From Desulfoluna limicola (lineage in GTDB: Bacteria; Desulfobacterota; Desulfobacteria; Desulfobacterales; Desulfolunaceae), in assembly GCF_021654575.1 (NCBI RefSeq), contig NZ_AP024488.1, positions 1,364,001 to 1,428,000 on the forward strand: a stretch of 64,000 bases of DNA, read 5' to 3'. This document shows, in pieces, positions 53,680 to 62,771 of this stretch. The notes beneath the pieces are model-generated. The model was not told the DNA's origin. It ran no database searches and saw nothing but the letters and a program-made list of their open reading frames with translations. The first letter of the stretch is position 1, and the number at the start of each line of letters is the position of its first letter. The position numbers were made by a program, and so were the translations under genes.

Positions 53680-55435
53680 GTTTCTCCTTCTTGAACGGAT
53701 TCAGTTTGCTAAACAGATGCTTCACCATTTCCATCTGGTGATGGAGGTGTTCCATCTGGACTTCAAGGGGCATGGTTACCTTAAAAGAAACCATATAAAT
53801 AGCAGCCTCCTGCTCATAATCGAGGCCAGCAAACATATTTCCAATTCGTGTGAAGTCAGTTGAGTTGAGGTTGGTGCTTTCGTTGTTGTCGATGGCTATA
53901 TCATCGGCCAGAAGGCAGGCCAGAGACAGGTCGATATGAACATCTTTGGGAAGCTTCAAGCCTACGCCTGCTCCGTAGAGAGTTGCGTCGGGAAGGAAAA
54001 AAAGGACGTCGAACTGCTCCATGTTCAGGGAGGATGGGCGTCTTTCATAACCAGCCCTGACGGTAAGATGATCGGTAACGTCGTATTCGAGACCGGCACT
54101 CCAGTGCCAGGTATCCTTCATGTCTCTGTTAACAACGAAGTCTCGGTTTCCTTCTGTGTACCCCATCATCTTGGCGAGTTTGAGCAGTTGAATATCCTGA
54201 TCAAAGGTAAACCGGTTTTCTTTTACCACCGACCAGTTGGCCCAGTGAACGTCAAAGAGAAGTTTCAGGCGACTAACGGGTTTGAGCATGATGCCGGTGT
54301 GAACGCTCTGGGGAAGGATGTTTGTGGTTGTGACTGTGCCTTCCTGGTACGGCACTCCATTTGTCGGCAGATCCAGCATGCCTGCGCTCTGTAGGGTCAT
54401 TTCGGTTGAACTGTTCCAGTTAACATGCTTTTGGAACTGGTCGCTGTATTGCCATTGGTACTTGCCGGAGAGTTCGGCAACCGCTTCGCTCTGATAAGTG
54501 AGTCCGAAGGAGAACCACTCCCGTGGGCGCCAAAGGAGACCTAAGTTATAGGTAGGCGAAAAATCGTCCCGCAGTTCATCCAACTTGAGGGTGATATCGT
54601 GGGCATAGGGGCCTAAGCCGCCACCGAGCCATGGGGGAGGGAGGGTCTGCTGAGAGACAACAGGGATGTTGAGGTCTTTTGTGGCATCCCCGATCACACG
54701 GGTGAGGGCCACCAGCTCGTTGGGTGTACGGACGTTGGTTTCAACCCCCAGGACTTGCTGGCCCAAGCCCACGGAAACGCCGAGGGAGAGGCTGTTCGAC
54801 ACCCTGTAGGAGGCAGATGGGGCGGCATAGACCAGGTGCTGCAAGTACATGGACTTCACCCCGTACTGATAGGGGTCCCCTTCATCTTCATGGAGAAGTC
54901 CGGCCCCTGCAGCCGGGTAGTTGGCATAGGCAAAGGTCCAGGGGCTGTTTTTTTTCCGGGAGGAGATTCCCAGGGTGGGTGCCGCCAGGAAAGGGATTGT
55001 GCCGTAAAACGGGACATACATCTGGTAGCCGGAGTTGGAGTATTCTGAACCATCCAGTGGGTCCGGCCCACCATGGTCGCTGTTGGGGTCAGTCTCTTTG
55101 GAGTAGGTGTCTGGCCATTTGTCCGGGTCCGGGCCCCAGGTGCCGTTCATCAGGCCGGGCCACTCCGGGTCGGCGTTGAAACGCCCGGTCCGTTCAATAT
55201 GAACAAGGGTAAGGCTGTTGCTGAAGGTCTTTCCCTCGGGAAGAAGGGATAAACCTGCGGGGTTGTAGTGGACAGACATCAGCCCGGGAGGGTCAGCGGT
55301 GCAGGTGTTGGCCAGAGACATGGCGCGGGTGTCTATGGCGACCTGCTCGGTAAGGACGGCATGAGACGTCACCGGAAAGAAAAGAGCGGCTGCCAGAAGA
55401 ACATAGGCGGTGATGAGTCTCTGTTTCAAATGCAA
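53663..55435 (-). CDS. FadL-like outer-membrane transport protein
   Basis: Outer-membrane barrel of 590 residues of the FadL/OmpP1/TodX family. After a signal peptide ending TSHAVLT comes the family pattern AMSLANTCTADPPGLMSVHY, continuing into NPAGL. Later strands include GLLWRPREWFSFGLTYQSEAV and a DHLTVRAGYERRPSS strand typical of FadL barrels. It may carry a hydrophobic ligand across the outer membrane. In a Fil-like cluster it would correspond to the OmpP1-type component. Confidence 0.9.
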   Translation of the reverse strand: MHLKQRLITAYVLLAAALFFPVTSHAVLTEQVAIDTRAMSLANTCTADPPGLMSVHYNPAGLSLLPEGKTFSNSLTLVHIERTGRFNADPEWPGLMNGTWGPDPDKWPDTYSKETDPNSDHGGPDPLDGSEYSNSGYQMYVPFYGTIPFLAAPTLGISSRKKNSPWTFAYANYPAAGAGLLHEDEGDPYQYGVKSMYLQHLVYAAPSASYRVSNSLSLGVSVGLGQQVLGVETNVRTPNELVALTRVIGDATKDLNIPVVSQQTLPPPWLGGGLGPYAHDITLKLDELRDDFSPTYNLGLLWRPREWFSFGLTYQSEAVAELSGKYQWQYSDQFQKHVNWNSSTEMTLQSAGMLDLPTNGVPYQEGTVTTTNILPQSVHTGIMLKPVSRLKLLFDVHWANWSVVKENRFTFDQDIQLLKLAKMMGYTEGNRDFVVNRDMKDTWHWSAGLEYDVTDHLTVRAGYERRPSSLNMEQFDVLFFLPDATLYGAGVGLKLPKDVHIDLSLACLLADDIAIDNNESTNLNSTDFTRIGNMFAGLDYEQEAAIYMVSFKVTMPLEVQMEHLHHQMEMVKHLFSKLNPFKKEKHDTSH

Positions 55436-55450
55436 AAAGCGCTCCCCCGA

Positions 55451-56536
55451 TTACAAGTCATATGAAAACGGAATCCTGACTGAAAGTGAGAAGTCCGTAT
55501 CATTTTTTGTGAGTCCGAAGTTGAGTTTCACATGAACGCTGCGTTCAGGAGAAAGGTTCCAGCTCGTGCCGATACTGAAGGAAGAGTACATTTCACTTTC
55601 TCCGTTGACGGTTCCCACTCCTTGAACAGTGTACTCAGGTGCCATTGAATAGGTGTACTGGTAACCCAAGCTTATGGACACCTGGTAGGAGAGTGAGTAT
55701 CCGATGCCGAGGTTGTAGGATATCTGGTCACCAGGACGCACCTCCTGGATGACGTTGCCGCTCCCCGGTTTGTAGGTGAGCCCTGTGATGGGAATGCCGT
55801 GGCGATAACTCAGCCCACCGAAAGCCACAAGGGGGTCGATGGATTTGCTCAGGTTGACGCCTGTGGAGAAGGCGTACCCCCCACCACCGGTGCTGGTTTC
55901 CGCTTGAGGGTCTATTTTATAGGGGCTTCTGCCGGTGGGGCAGGTGAGGCTTCCGTTGAGGATCATGGAGGGGAAGTCCCCACCGGATTTTAACGGCTGC
56001 CAGAGGAATCCGAAGCTGGTGTCCCCAAGATCCGACACATCTTTGGCGTCTGCATTGCTTTGGTTTTGATACTTGTAAACAAAAGAGACGTTTGTGTTTA
56101 AGGTGATGTTTTCCTTGAAGGGGTATTCTACAAAAAGACCGTTGGTGAGGGTGTGCTTGGAGTTGTCTGAGATGTCAAATGTGCCTGCGGACGAGTCAAC
56201 AGCACTGTAGGAGTCTCCGGTGTAGTCAAAGCTGTATTCGAGGCCCAGAGCCCCTGGTTTCATCAGTGTGTAGTTTCGACCGGCTGCCGAGAGAACAGCC
56301 TCTTCTTTGTTGTATTCCTCGTCATCGGTGACCTGAAGGCTCCTTCGGGCGTCATTTTCCTCTTCCATCTTCTGGAGCTTCTCTTCCAGCAGCAGGACCT
56401 GCTCCCGGAGGAGTTGAATTCCAGCATCATCACCGAGGTCCCCCTCCCAGTCATCTTCAGCGAAACAGACTGACGTAAAGAGAGAAAATAGAAAGATTGT
56501 GACCAGAAGAACGGTAGTTTTCTTGAAGCGTTTCAC
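55451..56536 (-). CDS. Outer-membrane barrel with N-terminal coiled coil
   Basis: Exported protein of 361 residues. I placed the start at GTG 56536, which follows CAGGGAGG by ten bases and begins the signal peptide (KTTVLLVTIFLFSLFTSVCFA). A short coiled coil (LLREQVLLLEEKLQKMEEEN) follows, then a beta-barrel resembling the phenol-degradation/transporter-type barrels (SLTCPTGRSPYKIDP, then GGLSYRHGIPITG) with a C-terminal RIPFSYDL. An N-terminal coiled coil plus barrel suggests periplasmic trimerisation. It lies between the C39 peptidase and the FadL-like gene. Confidence 0.82.
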   Translation of the reverse strand: MKRFKKTTVLLVTIFLFSLFTSVCFAEDDWEGDLGDDAGIQLLREQVLLLEEKLQKMEEENDARRSLQVTDDEEYNKEEAVLSAAGRNYTLMKPGALGLEYSFDYTGDSYSAVDSSAGTFDISDNSKHTLTNGLFVEYPFKENITLNTNVSFVYKYQNQSNADAKDVSDLGDTSFGFLWQPLKSGGDFPSMILNGSLTCPTGRSPYKIDPQAETSTGGGGYAFSTGVNLSKSIDPLVAFGGLSYRHGIPITGLTYKPGSGNVIQEVRPGDQISYNLGIGYSLSYQVSISLGYQYTYSMAPEYTVQGVGTVNGESEMYSSFSIGTSWNLSPERSVHVKLNFGLTKNDTDFSLSVRIPFSYDL

Positions 56537-56649
56537 CAGTGAAGAACCTCCCTGGGTGTATTGAAAAGCTGCTGCCATATATTTGATCCCGTTGCTTCGT
56601 TATGAGATGAAAAATCCCTTTAAACAGAACAATGATTTGGGCCGGTAGA

Positions 56650-57402
56650 TCAATTCTTGAATCGCTTGTACTGACCGGAAAAGGAGTCGATTTGATTCTG
56701 GTTCACCTCGTTCAGGCCAGAAAAACGGGTCGGGTCAAGAACCAGGCTTTTTTCCATGTCCTGATCAATGAAACGCATGTCTTTTTCGGTGAGAGCCAGC
56801 CTGGGAACAGCGCATTCTTTGTCAGGAAAGACCTTGAAGAGGATGCTTTTGTACCACATTTTGGTGAATGTATTTAAAGGGTAACTACCATTCCCGCGCC
56901 AGGGATCTGCCACAAACACATGGTCTTTGTGGATACCTTTCAGCACCACAAAATGCCGGTAGCCGAACAGCTCAATGGGAACAATGCAGGGCCAGTTCTC
57001 CGGCTCCTTGAGGTCGGCGAGCTCAGCCCTGAAGCCCCCGGATTTGTAGCCCAGGGCCTCTGCGAACTGCTGCATGTCCCAGAGAGAAAAAGCCCGGAGC
57101 CGTTTGATCTGCTCCACATCGCCGTATTTCATGAGCCCGTTGATGATTTGCTTTTCAGAAAGCTGCTCCCCAAGGCAATGGTTCATCAGTGTGCCCAGGG
57201 CGGCTGAACCGCAGCTGTAATCATGCTGCTGCTTGACAATGTTCTTAAAGGCCGAGTCCGAAAGGGGCTTGATGTTGGGCCGAATACGTACCATGGCCTC
57301 CGTACCGACAGCGAGGTTCATCTCCCCCTTGGGAATTTGACTCTGGGGGTGAAATCCTCCGATAAAACAGATCAAGAGGATGATGCCTAAAGCAGCTTCC
57401 AT
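56650..57402 (-). CDS. C39-family peptidase-like protein, membrane-anchored
   Basis: Papain-like C39 peptidase of 250 residues with an N-terminal membrane helix or signal (AALGIILLICFIGGF). The catalytic Cys64 is in QQHDYSCGSAALGTL, the His in YRHFVVLKGI (about 154) and the Asp in FVADPWRG (about 167). C39 domains of ABC exporters remove double-glycine leaders, but this one lacks any ABC parts and is probably periplasmic. A similar peptidase belongs to the Acinetobacter Fil cluster. I chose ATG 57402 because it begins the hydrophobic segment; ATG 57432 is possible. Its substrates could be the four small secreted proteins upstream. Confidence 0.88.
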   Translation of the reverse strand: MEAALGIILLICFIGGFHPQSQIPKGEMNLAVGTEAMVRIRPNIKPLSDSAFKNIVKQQHDYSCGSAALGTLMNHCLGEQLSEKQIINGLMKYGDVEQIKRLRAFSLWDMQQFAEALGYKSGGFRAELADLKEPENWPCIVPIELFGYRHFVVLKGIHKDHVFVADPWRGNGSYPLNTFTKMWYKSILFKVFPDKECAVPRLALTEKDMRFIDQDMEKSLVLDPTRFSGLNEVNQNQIDSFSGQYKRFKN

Positions 57403-57432
57403 GGACAAGTTTCCTTCTGTTGCTATTGTCAA

Positions 57433-58280
57433 ACACAGAGAGCGAAGGTGATTTTTGTGATTCTAAAATTGTAACGAGAACCTTTGTGGAGAATATAAAC
57501 AATGTTATGTGTATAGTAAAGTGATATCTTGGCCGAAGCCAAGGCAGTCAAGCTTTTTGGGCGGTTGTACAAGGCAAAAAAAATGCTAAAAACCCTGGGT
57601 TGCTATCGTCATTTCGAAGTTTATGATTGCTGTAGAATCAGCTCTGGTTGACCAGTTTTTGGCGTATACGTATGGAGAAATAATCACTTATGATCCCTTC
57701 GAAGGATAACCGTTAAGGCGTCGAATCCATGGTGACTTATGGTGCCGGCTAACTCTCTGGTAAGATCGTTTGTCCGGTAATTATGGACGAAACATGAAAC
57801 ATAATAAGAACAAGGTTTACCCATAAGCACTTAATATCAAGTGGATAGAAATCTTGATAGAGCCGTTTGTCCGGCTTTAATTTAGCTATGAAAATACTGC
57901 CGGGGATTTTTTGTTTCCCTTCACCTGTGGCATGACAGTTTTAATTTTGTGAACCAATTCGGTTGTAGTGCCGCCGTCATTTTGGTGCGTGGAACGAACC
58001 CTGCATGCACCAGATTCTTATACGGTAGAGAATAATCTCTACCTGTTTCATTAAAAAAGTAAGGTAAATGTTGAAAGACTCCTGTAATGAAACCATCACC
58101 CTCGCAGGGTGCATTTTACGAACCGTGTTCGGGTAACAAAAATCATCAATATTCTGTGTAAAATAAAGCGTGTTTCACGCATTCGTTTGTAGTGAAGTGC
58201 ATGAGTCAACCCTGAAAATACTGTCACACATATTTCTTTGATAGAATTTCCTTGACCAAAAAGCGTCAGAGACGTTTTTG
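57433..58280. other. Gene-free region before heptamer repeat
   Basis: About 850 AT-rich bases separate the C39 gene from the small secreted protein genes. No gene or known RNA is seen. Confidence 0.5.
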
Positions 58281-58350
58281 CTTTAGCCTTTAGCCTTTAG
58301 CCTTTAGCCTTTAGCCTTTAGCCTTTAGCCTTTAGCCTTTAGCCTTTAGC
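58281..58350. repeat. Heptamer tandem repeat, CTTTAGC x10
   Basis: Ten perfect copies of the 7-base unit CTTTAGC (70 bases). It lies ~130 bases downstream of the gene at 58477. Confidence 0.95.
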
Positions 58351-58359
58351 TCTGCCAGT

Positions 58360-58476
58360 GCGTAGCGACTCCTCGAACGAAGCACCAAGCACGAAGAACG
58401 CCTTTGCTTTTCCCGCATTTAGTCCGTCTTTTTATTCCACCAAGAAAACCAAGCACCAGGAACTAAGAACACGCTT
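58360..58476. repeat. TGCTTGGTT-family repeat remnants
   Basis: Contains CGAACGAAGCACCAAGCACG and CCAAGCACCAGGAACTAAGAAC, related to the element at 30957-31112 and to 63918-63985. Confidence 0.5.
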
Positions 58477-59214
58477 TTAGGGTGAATCCCACCACTGATT
58501 TGGTGACAAAGACTGCTCATCAAACCCCGATACCACCTGCAACCCCTGCTGGGGGCCGTCCATGTTGATGATGAAGAACATGCCCATGTCATTTGCCTGA
58601 TACCCATTCGAGTTAAAATGAAAGGTTGTCGATCCGAGAGTCTCTCTGTCCAAGGTAGACGCAGCACCCCAGGTTCCACCTGTAAGAAGGGCGTTGTTGT
58701 AGGTTCCCGAATAAGTGCTGAAGTCTGCCGATAAGTCACCCTGGAGTCGGTTGCTCCCAAAAACGATTCGCTGTAGGTTGCTGCCGGTGGCATCAAAATC
58801 GGCCATCAATACAAGGCCGTCGATGGTCATGGAATCGTCGGTTGAATTTCCGATGGAGATATTGTTCCACTGCTGATCCCAACCCGTGACACTCACTGTC
58901 GCGTTGTCAATGATGCGGTCTTTTCCATACCAACCGCTGGAGAGGGAATCGATGGTGGTATAGGTATCGATATGGATATCGAGAAACATTCGTGCGGTGT
59001 CGTTTGACATGATGAATTGAGTAAAACCCTGCTGAGCCGTGGCCTCTTTTAACTCAGATGGCTGCATGGGTTTCAGTTCGGCGAAAGCGGGTGTCGTGAA
59101 GATACTCAGACTAAGCAAAATAAAAGGCAAGGTAAACCATCCGGCAGCAGCCTGACAGCGGTTTTTTGCTGAAAAAATGGGTGAAAAGCATATATTAAAT
59201 AAATATATCAGCAT
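58477..59214 (-). CDS. FilA-like small secreted protein (paralogue 1)
   Basis: Exported protein of 245 residues. A long hydrophobic N-terminus ends in IFTTPAFAELKPM, after which comes the motif SELKEATAQQGFTQFIM, shared in form with three other proteins upstream. The remainder is beta-rich, with repeated short segments such as ISIGNSTDDSMTIDGLVLMADFD and GMFFIINMDGPQQGLQV. This resembles secreted FilA/DUF6160-type proteins of putative pilus clusters. The true start is uncertain because no strong ribosome site is clear. Confidence 0.75.
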   Translation of the reverse strand: MLIYLFNICFSPIFSAKNRCQAAAGWFTLPFILLSLSIFTTPAFAELKPMQPSELKEATAQQGFTQFIMSNDTARMFLDIHIDTYTTIDSLSSGWYGKDRIIDNATVSVTGWDQQWNNISIGNSTDDSMTIDGLVLMADFDATGSNLQRIVFGSNRLQGDLSADFSTYSGTYNNALLTGGTWGAASTLDRETLGSTTFHFNSNGYQANDMGMFFIINMDGPQQGLQVVSGFDEQSLSPNQWWDSP

Positions 59215-59252
59215 AAAGTGTTTTGCCCTGTGGCCGAATGTGATAAATCCCT

Positions 59253-59313
59253 TTCACTATTCACTATTCACTATTCACTATTCACTATTCACTATTCACT
59301 ATTCACTATTCAC
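59253..59313. repeat. Heptamer tandem repeat, TTCACTA x8.7
   Basis: Eight complete and one partial copy of TTCACTA. The repeat overlaps the stop codon of the gene at 59310, so copy-number change could alter its 3' end. Confidence 0.95.
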
Positions 59314-60251
59314 GGTGTCGGTGGTTGCGGTACTCCCAACCCCCTCCCCGGAATCTCCATGTAAAGCTTGTGCGCCTGAATGTTATCCAAGGCAAATGAA
59401 CCCAAGTCATTTCCGCCGAAATTCATGTTGTCAATGCGAATCGACCCTTGCACGGGCATGTTAATGGCGATAAATCCGCTGCCTGACCGTGGGTTGGTGA
59501 CTGTGTAGTCGGCCCCGCCTTTGTCGGTGAACTGCCAGACGTCAGTATTGTCGGCGGCAATGTCCATGGTCATGGGGTTGCCAGAGGCAATATCACCTAT
59601 TGTGAATTTCCCGGTGGGCTGCCAAGTGGTAGGGTCATCAGAGGGGAAACCAGTAAAGGCTTCGGCAAAGGTGATGCCCGATAAGACCAGGTTATCTGTG
59701 CCATGGGTTCCGTAGTTGAACTGCTCAATGGAAATCTGTGCTCCCAATTCTGCGTCGATGCCTGAATCGTGGGCACCGAGATAAAGATGAAATGAGGGCA
59801 TTGCAAAACTGTTAAGAGTGATGGAACCGATATCATTTCCGCAGAAAGTGACTGTGTCGATGGTCAGGTCATAGTCCAGCTCCATATCGTTGCTTTTCAG
59901 GTAGAAGAAGGGCTGTCCAAAGGCTGGGTTCACAGGGGCATTGACGGTAAAAAGGTCGATGGTTATGCAGCCGATGAGACCATCTCCATTAAGGTCGGAG
60001 CTGCTGTTGGTGAGCTCCAGAGTCGAATGCCCATTTTGAAAGCTGAGATATTGAAGGGGATCGTCCGGGTTGGAGATCGTGTATCCCGTGTCGTATGATT
60101 CAATCTTAACATTTTTCAGAGCGATACTGATGCCTGCCTGTGCTGTGGCCTCCTTCATTTGGCCGGTGGAAAGACTCTGGAGTGCATGCGCGTGAGTAAA
60201 CAATAAAGAGAGAAATATGGCACAGAAACTAAACAGATACAAAGGTTTCAT
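59310..60251 (-). CDS. FilA-like small secreted protein (paralogue 2)
   Basis: Exported protein of 313 residues with a signal peptide (LYLFSFCAIFLSLLFTHAHA). Directly after it is the motif GQMKEATAQAGISIALKNV, which matches those of the neighbouring paralogues. The rest has repeated beta-type segments with LDYDLTIDTVTF and YTVTNPRSGSGFIAINMPVQ. The C-terminal codons run into a heptamer repeat. Same family as 58477 and 60479; a secreted or surface role is inferred. Confidence 0.82.
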   Translation of the reverse strand: MKPLYLFSFCAIFLSLLFTHAHALQSLSTGQMKEATAQAGISIALKNVKIESYDTGYTISNPDDPLQYLSFQNGHSTLELTNSSSDLNGDGLIGCITIDLFTVNAPVNPAFGQPFFYLKSNDMELDYDLTIDTVTFCGNDIGSITLNSFAMPSFHLYLGAHDSGIDAELGAQISIEQFNYGTHGTDNLVLSGITFAEAFTGFPSDDPTTWQPTGKFTIGDIASGNPMTMDIAADNTDVWQFTDKGGADYTVTNPRSGSGFIAINMPVQGSIRIDNMNFGGNDLGSFALDNIQAHKLYMEIPGRGLGVPQPPTP

Positions 60252-60408
60252 GGTCGATTTCCCTCATGCCCAAAGGTATGAATGTGTATGCATCGAGGCA
60301 ACCCTGGCAAAATCGAGTCTTTTGAGCCTCGATATGCCGTCGCATGAACTTAATATGTTTCATCTTTGGGTGACTATGGGGTTGGTGTGATGCATATGGA
60401 AAGGAAAT

Positions 60409-60439
60409 GCCCCCTCTTCACGTGGGTGAAAAGGGGGCA
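60409..60439 (-). terminator. Terminator after paralogue 3
   Basis: Stem TGCCCCCT/AGGGGGCA with inner TTCAC/GTGAA. On the minus strand it is followed by TTTCCTTT, 40 bases after the stop of the gene at 60479. Confidence 0.8.
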
Positions 60440-60478
60440 AGAGAGACGAATCTTTAACTGCTTTTACCCCGTCAGGAA

Positions 60479-61162
60479 TCAGTGGGGAGCGATTTCAAGA
60501 GTGCCACCGAGGATGGCCATGACACTGTTACCTTTTTCGATTTTGATGAAGACTCCACCAGAGTTATCAGCAACGGGATCACCAGTAGCATCCGCATTGG
60601 ACTCGATACCAACATAGTAGGAATCTGCTTCGGTGACAATTTCAAGGGTGGGGAGACCGATGACTACACCAGCTACCAGCGCTGCGCCGTAGTTATTCGT
60701 GAGGCCATCACTAAGGGCGGTACAGGTACCTACATCAATAGAGAGGGCGTGGGCGGCAAAGGTAGCACTACCAGTCGGGAGGTTGCCAGTTGTATCGTTT
60801 GTAAGAGCTGCTACAGAGGCATTGTCTGTATAAAACCCAGCAGTTACTAATGTTGATTTGGCTTTATCAGATAAGTTACCGTTAGTAATGGCATTAAAGT
60901 ACTTAACGCTGTGCTTTTCGCTGATGAAAACAGAGGCACCACCGGTCAGAGTTTCACCGGTCTTAATGCCGTCATCATCAGTGTATCTGGTTTTGCCAAC
61001 CCAGGTCTCAAGTTTCACGCCGTCAATAGCGATGCTCACACCAGCCTGACCGGTGGCGTCTTTCATGCCGTCGGCGGTCATGGGGGTGAGGGCAGAAGCG
61101 GTAAGGGGAGCGATCATGAGGGCGGCGCCAACCATAAGGGAAAGGACTGATTTCTTCATCAT
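60479..61162 (-). CDS. FilA-like small secreted protein (paralogue 3)
   Basis: Exported protein of 227 residues with a clear signal peptide (VLSLMVGAALMIAPLTASA) and the shared motif DGMKDATGQAGVSIAIDGV immediately after. Later segments include GIDV-like LSIDVGTCTALSD and LPTLEIVTEADSYYVGIESN. The start follows TGGAGG by eight bases. A probable c-di-GMP-I riboswitch lies just upstream and a terminator just downstream, so this gene appears to be a single c-di-GMP-controlled unit. It is closest in pattern to FilA/DUF6160 proteins. Confidence 0.85.
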   Translation of the reverse strand: MMKKSVLSLMVGAALMIAPLTASALTPMTADGMKDATGQAGVSIAIDGVKLETWVGKTRYTDDDGIKTGETLTGGASVFISEKHSVKYFNAITNGNLSDKAKSTLVTAGFYTDNASVAALTNDTTGNLPTGSATFAAHALSIDVGTCTALSDGLTNNYGAALVAGVVIGLPTLEIVTEADSYYVGIESNADATGDPVADNSGGVFIKIEKGNSVMAILGGTLEIAPH

Positions 61163-61194
61163 CTAAAAAACCTCCAATAATTAAGTGATTTAAT

Positions 61195-61315
61195 TATGCC
61201 AGAGGCGGCCCGACTATCCGCACTTCTCCTAAAAATACGGACTCGCGGCTTTCCGTCCCCGGATTACTCCGGGTTTGGCTTTTTCTACGGCTTTGGTGTG
61301 CCTGGGTACAACCTG
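61195..61315 (-). promoter_or_regulatory. Probable c-di-GMP-I (GEMM) riboswitch
   Basis: Read on the minus strand, the sequence contains GCCAAACCCGGAG, then ATCCGGGGACGGAAAGCC, a spacer with GAGTCCG, and GCGGATAGTCGGGCCGCC. These match the order of GEMM-I conserved pieces: CAAACC, a stem, GGGACGnAAAGCC, a second stem, and GGATAG(C/T)CGGG. It ends about 35 bases before the ATG of the gene at 61162. The expression platform is not resolved. Confidence 0.7.
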
Positions 61316-62083
61316 TATAAAAATGAGAAAACAGTATGTTTCGATTGACTATGGCGATGGGGACTTCTGTGTGTTTTGTGGAAAAGTGTCGCCATAGGGT
61401 AAAGAGTGTGCTTGTGATGGCAAGCGGAGCAAGGTGGCTCCGGGGGGGACTCCAACGGTCCCATGCACCTCTTTAAAGCTGGAATGATCGGAGAGTCTTG
61501 TCATTCCTGAGTATTGCTGTGATCGTCGTGATGTGTGAACTGTGTTTTATTGTGTGAAACTCGGTTTTAGATTTAAAACATCGATATGAACCGTGTGATT
61601 GGTTTTTGGTATGACACGAGGGGTTATATGTGTCAAATATTTTTTTTGGGGTAGTTGAGGTGATAGGTCTTAAGTGTTCTGATTTACAGGGTAAAATAGT
61701 TTGAAATCAGTAGAAGCGTGGTTTGTACCCTGGTGCCGGTTCTCAGAGTGGGGTTTCGAGAGGTTTTACCAATTGGTCAACAGTTTGCCGTTTCTTCGAA
61801 GGTATTGAAAATAACGATGTTTGCGCTTGAAACCAAAATTCGGATGGTTACCATTCACGGAACCATGTGGCGTGTTTTTGACTGGGTGGTCAATAAAATC
61901 CAGTCATTTTTTACCGAATGGTAAACCCGTCTTAGTAATCGGGTCGGACCATACTAATTATCTGAAAAATAATAATAAAATAGCTGTTTATTGTTGTATT
62001 AATTGTTTAGATCCTTATTATAGATGATAATATTGCAATGATAAGATCATTTGTTTCATGTCATTCAGGAATAGGGGGGACCT
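61316..62083. other. Gene-free AT-rich region
   Basis: About 770 bases without a convincing gene, leading to the RAYT transposase gene. Confidence 0.5.
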
Positions 62084-62740
62084 ATGCCGAGGGCACACCG
62101 ACACTATCTGCCAGGCCACGTCTGGCACATCACACACCGTTGTCATCAGCATGATTTTCTGTTGAAGTTTGCCCGGGACCGTCGCCGATGTACAGGATGG
62201 CTGTTTGAGGCAAAAAAGCGCTATGGTTTATGTGTTTTAAACTACATCGTCACATCCAACCATTTTCACCTCCTGGTGTACGATACGGGGGCGCCTCGCA
62301 TCATTCCAAAATCCCTTCAATTGATTGCCGGGCGTACCGCCCAGGAGTACAACCAGAGAAAGGGCCGAAAAGGCGCTTTTTGGGAAGACCGCTACCATGC
62401 CACAGCCGTTGCAAGTGACAACCATTTGGCGGAATGCCTTACCTATATAGATTTGAATATGGTGAGGGCCGGGGTGGTTGAAGATCCATCAGATTGGGAG
62501 TGCTCTGGCTACCATGAAAGTCTTTTGCAACGGCAGAGGTATCGGATTATAGATTCCGAAAGGTTGATGCATCTTTTAGGCATGGAAGATGAGAGGACCA
62601 TGGCAGAGCATCGACAGCGGTGGATTCAGGCGAAAATTCAAGAAGGAAATCTTGTGCGGGAAACGATATGGTCACAGGGTGTTGCGGTGGGTGGCGAAGC
62701 GTACCTCAAGGAGATTCAGACTCAGGTGGGGAGGGTGTAA
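62084..62740 (+). CDS. RAYT (REP-associated tyrosine transposase)
   Basis: Y1-type single-strand transposase of 218 residues. The HUH motif is in TSNHFHLLVYD (~58-68), and the catalytic Tyr lies in TAQEYNQRKGRKG (~95). The N-terminal PGHVWHITHRCHQHDFLL is typical of the RAYT branch, which is thought to move REP/REPIN elements that begin with GTAG. Three such REPIN-like doublets lie at 9731, 38531 and 40303. It is on the opposite strand from its neighbours and sits between two FilA-like genes, so it interrupts or flanks that cluster. The ribosome site AGGGGGG precedes the ATG. Confidence 0.9.
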   Translation: MPRAHRHYLPGHVWHITHRCHQHDFLLKFARDRRRCTGWLFEAKKRYGLCVLNYIVTSNHFHLLVYDTGAPRIIPKSLQLIAGRTAQEYNQRKGRKGAFWEDRYHATAVASDNHLAECLTYIDLNMVRAGVVEDPSDWECSGYHESLLQRQRYRIIDSERLMHLLGMEDERTMAEHRQRWIQAKIQEGNLVRETIWSQGVAVGGEAYLKEIQTQVGRV

Positions 62741-62771
62741 AAAGAAGAAAGGAGCAGGTCACTCGATGCAA

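Noticed and set aside
58281-59313. CRISPR array
   Set aside because: Units are contiguous 7-base repeats with no spacers, and no cas gene is near.
60285-60350. Second GEMM riboswitch before the gene at 60251
   Set aside because: Only the AGGGTTGCC piece resembles GEMM; the CAAACC and GGGACG-AAAGCC parts are missing and the region is explained by an ATCGAGGC/GCCTCGAT hairpin.
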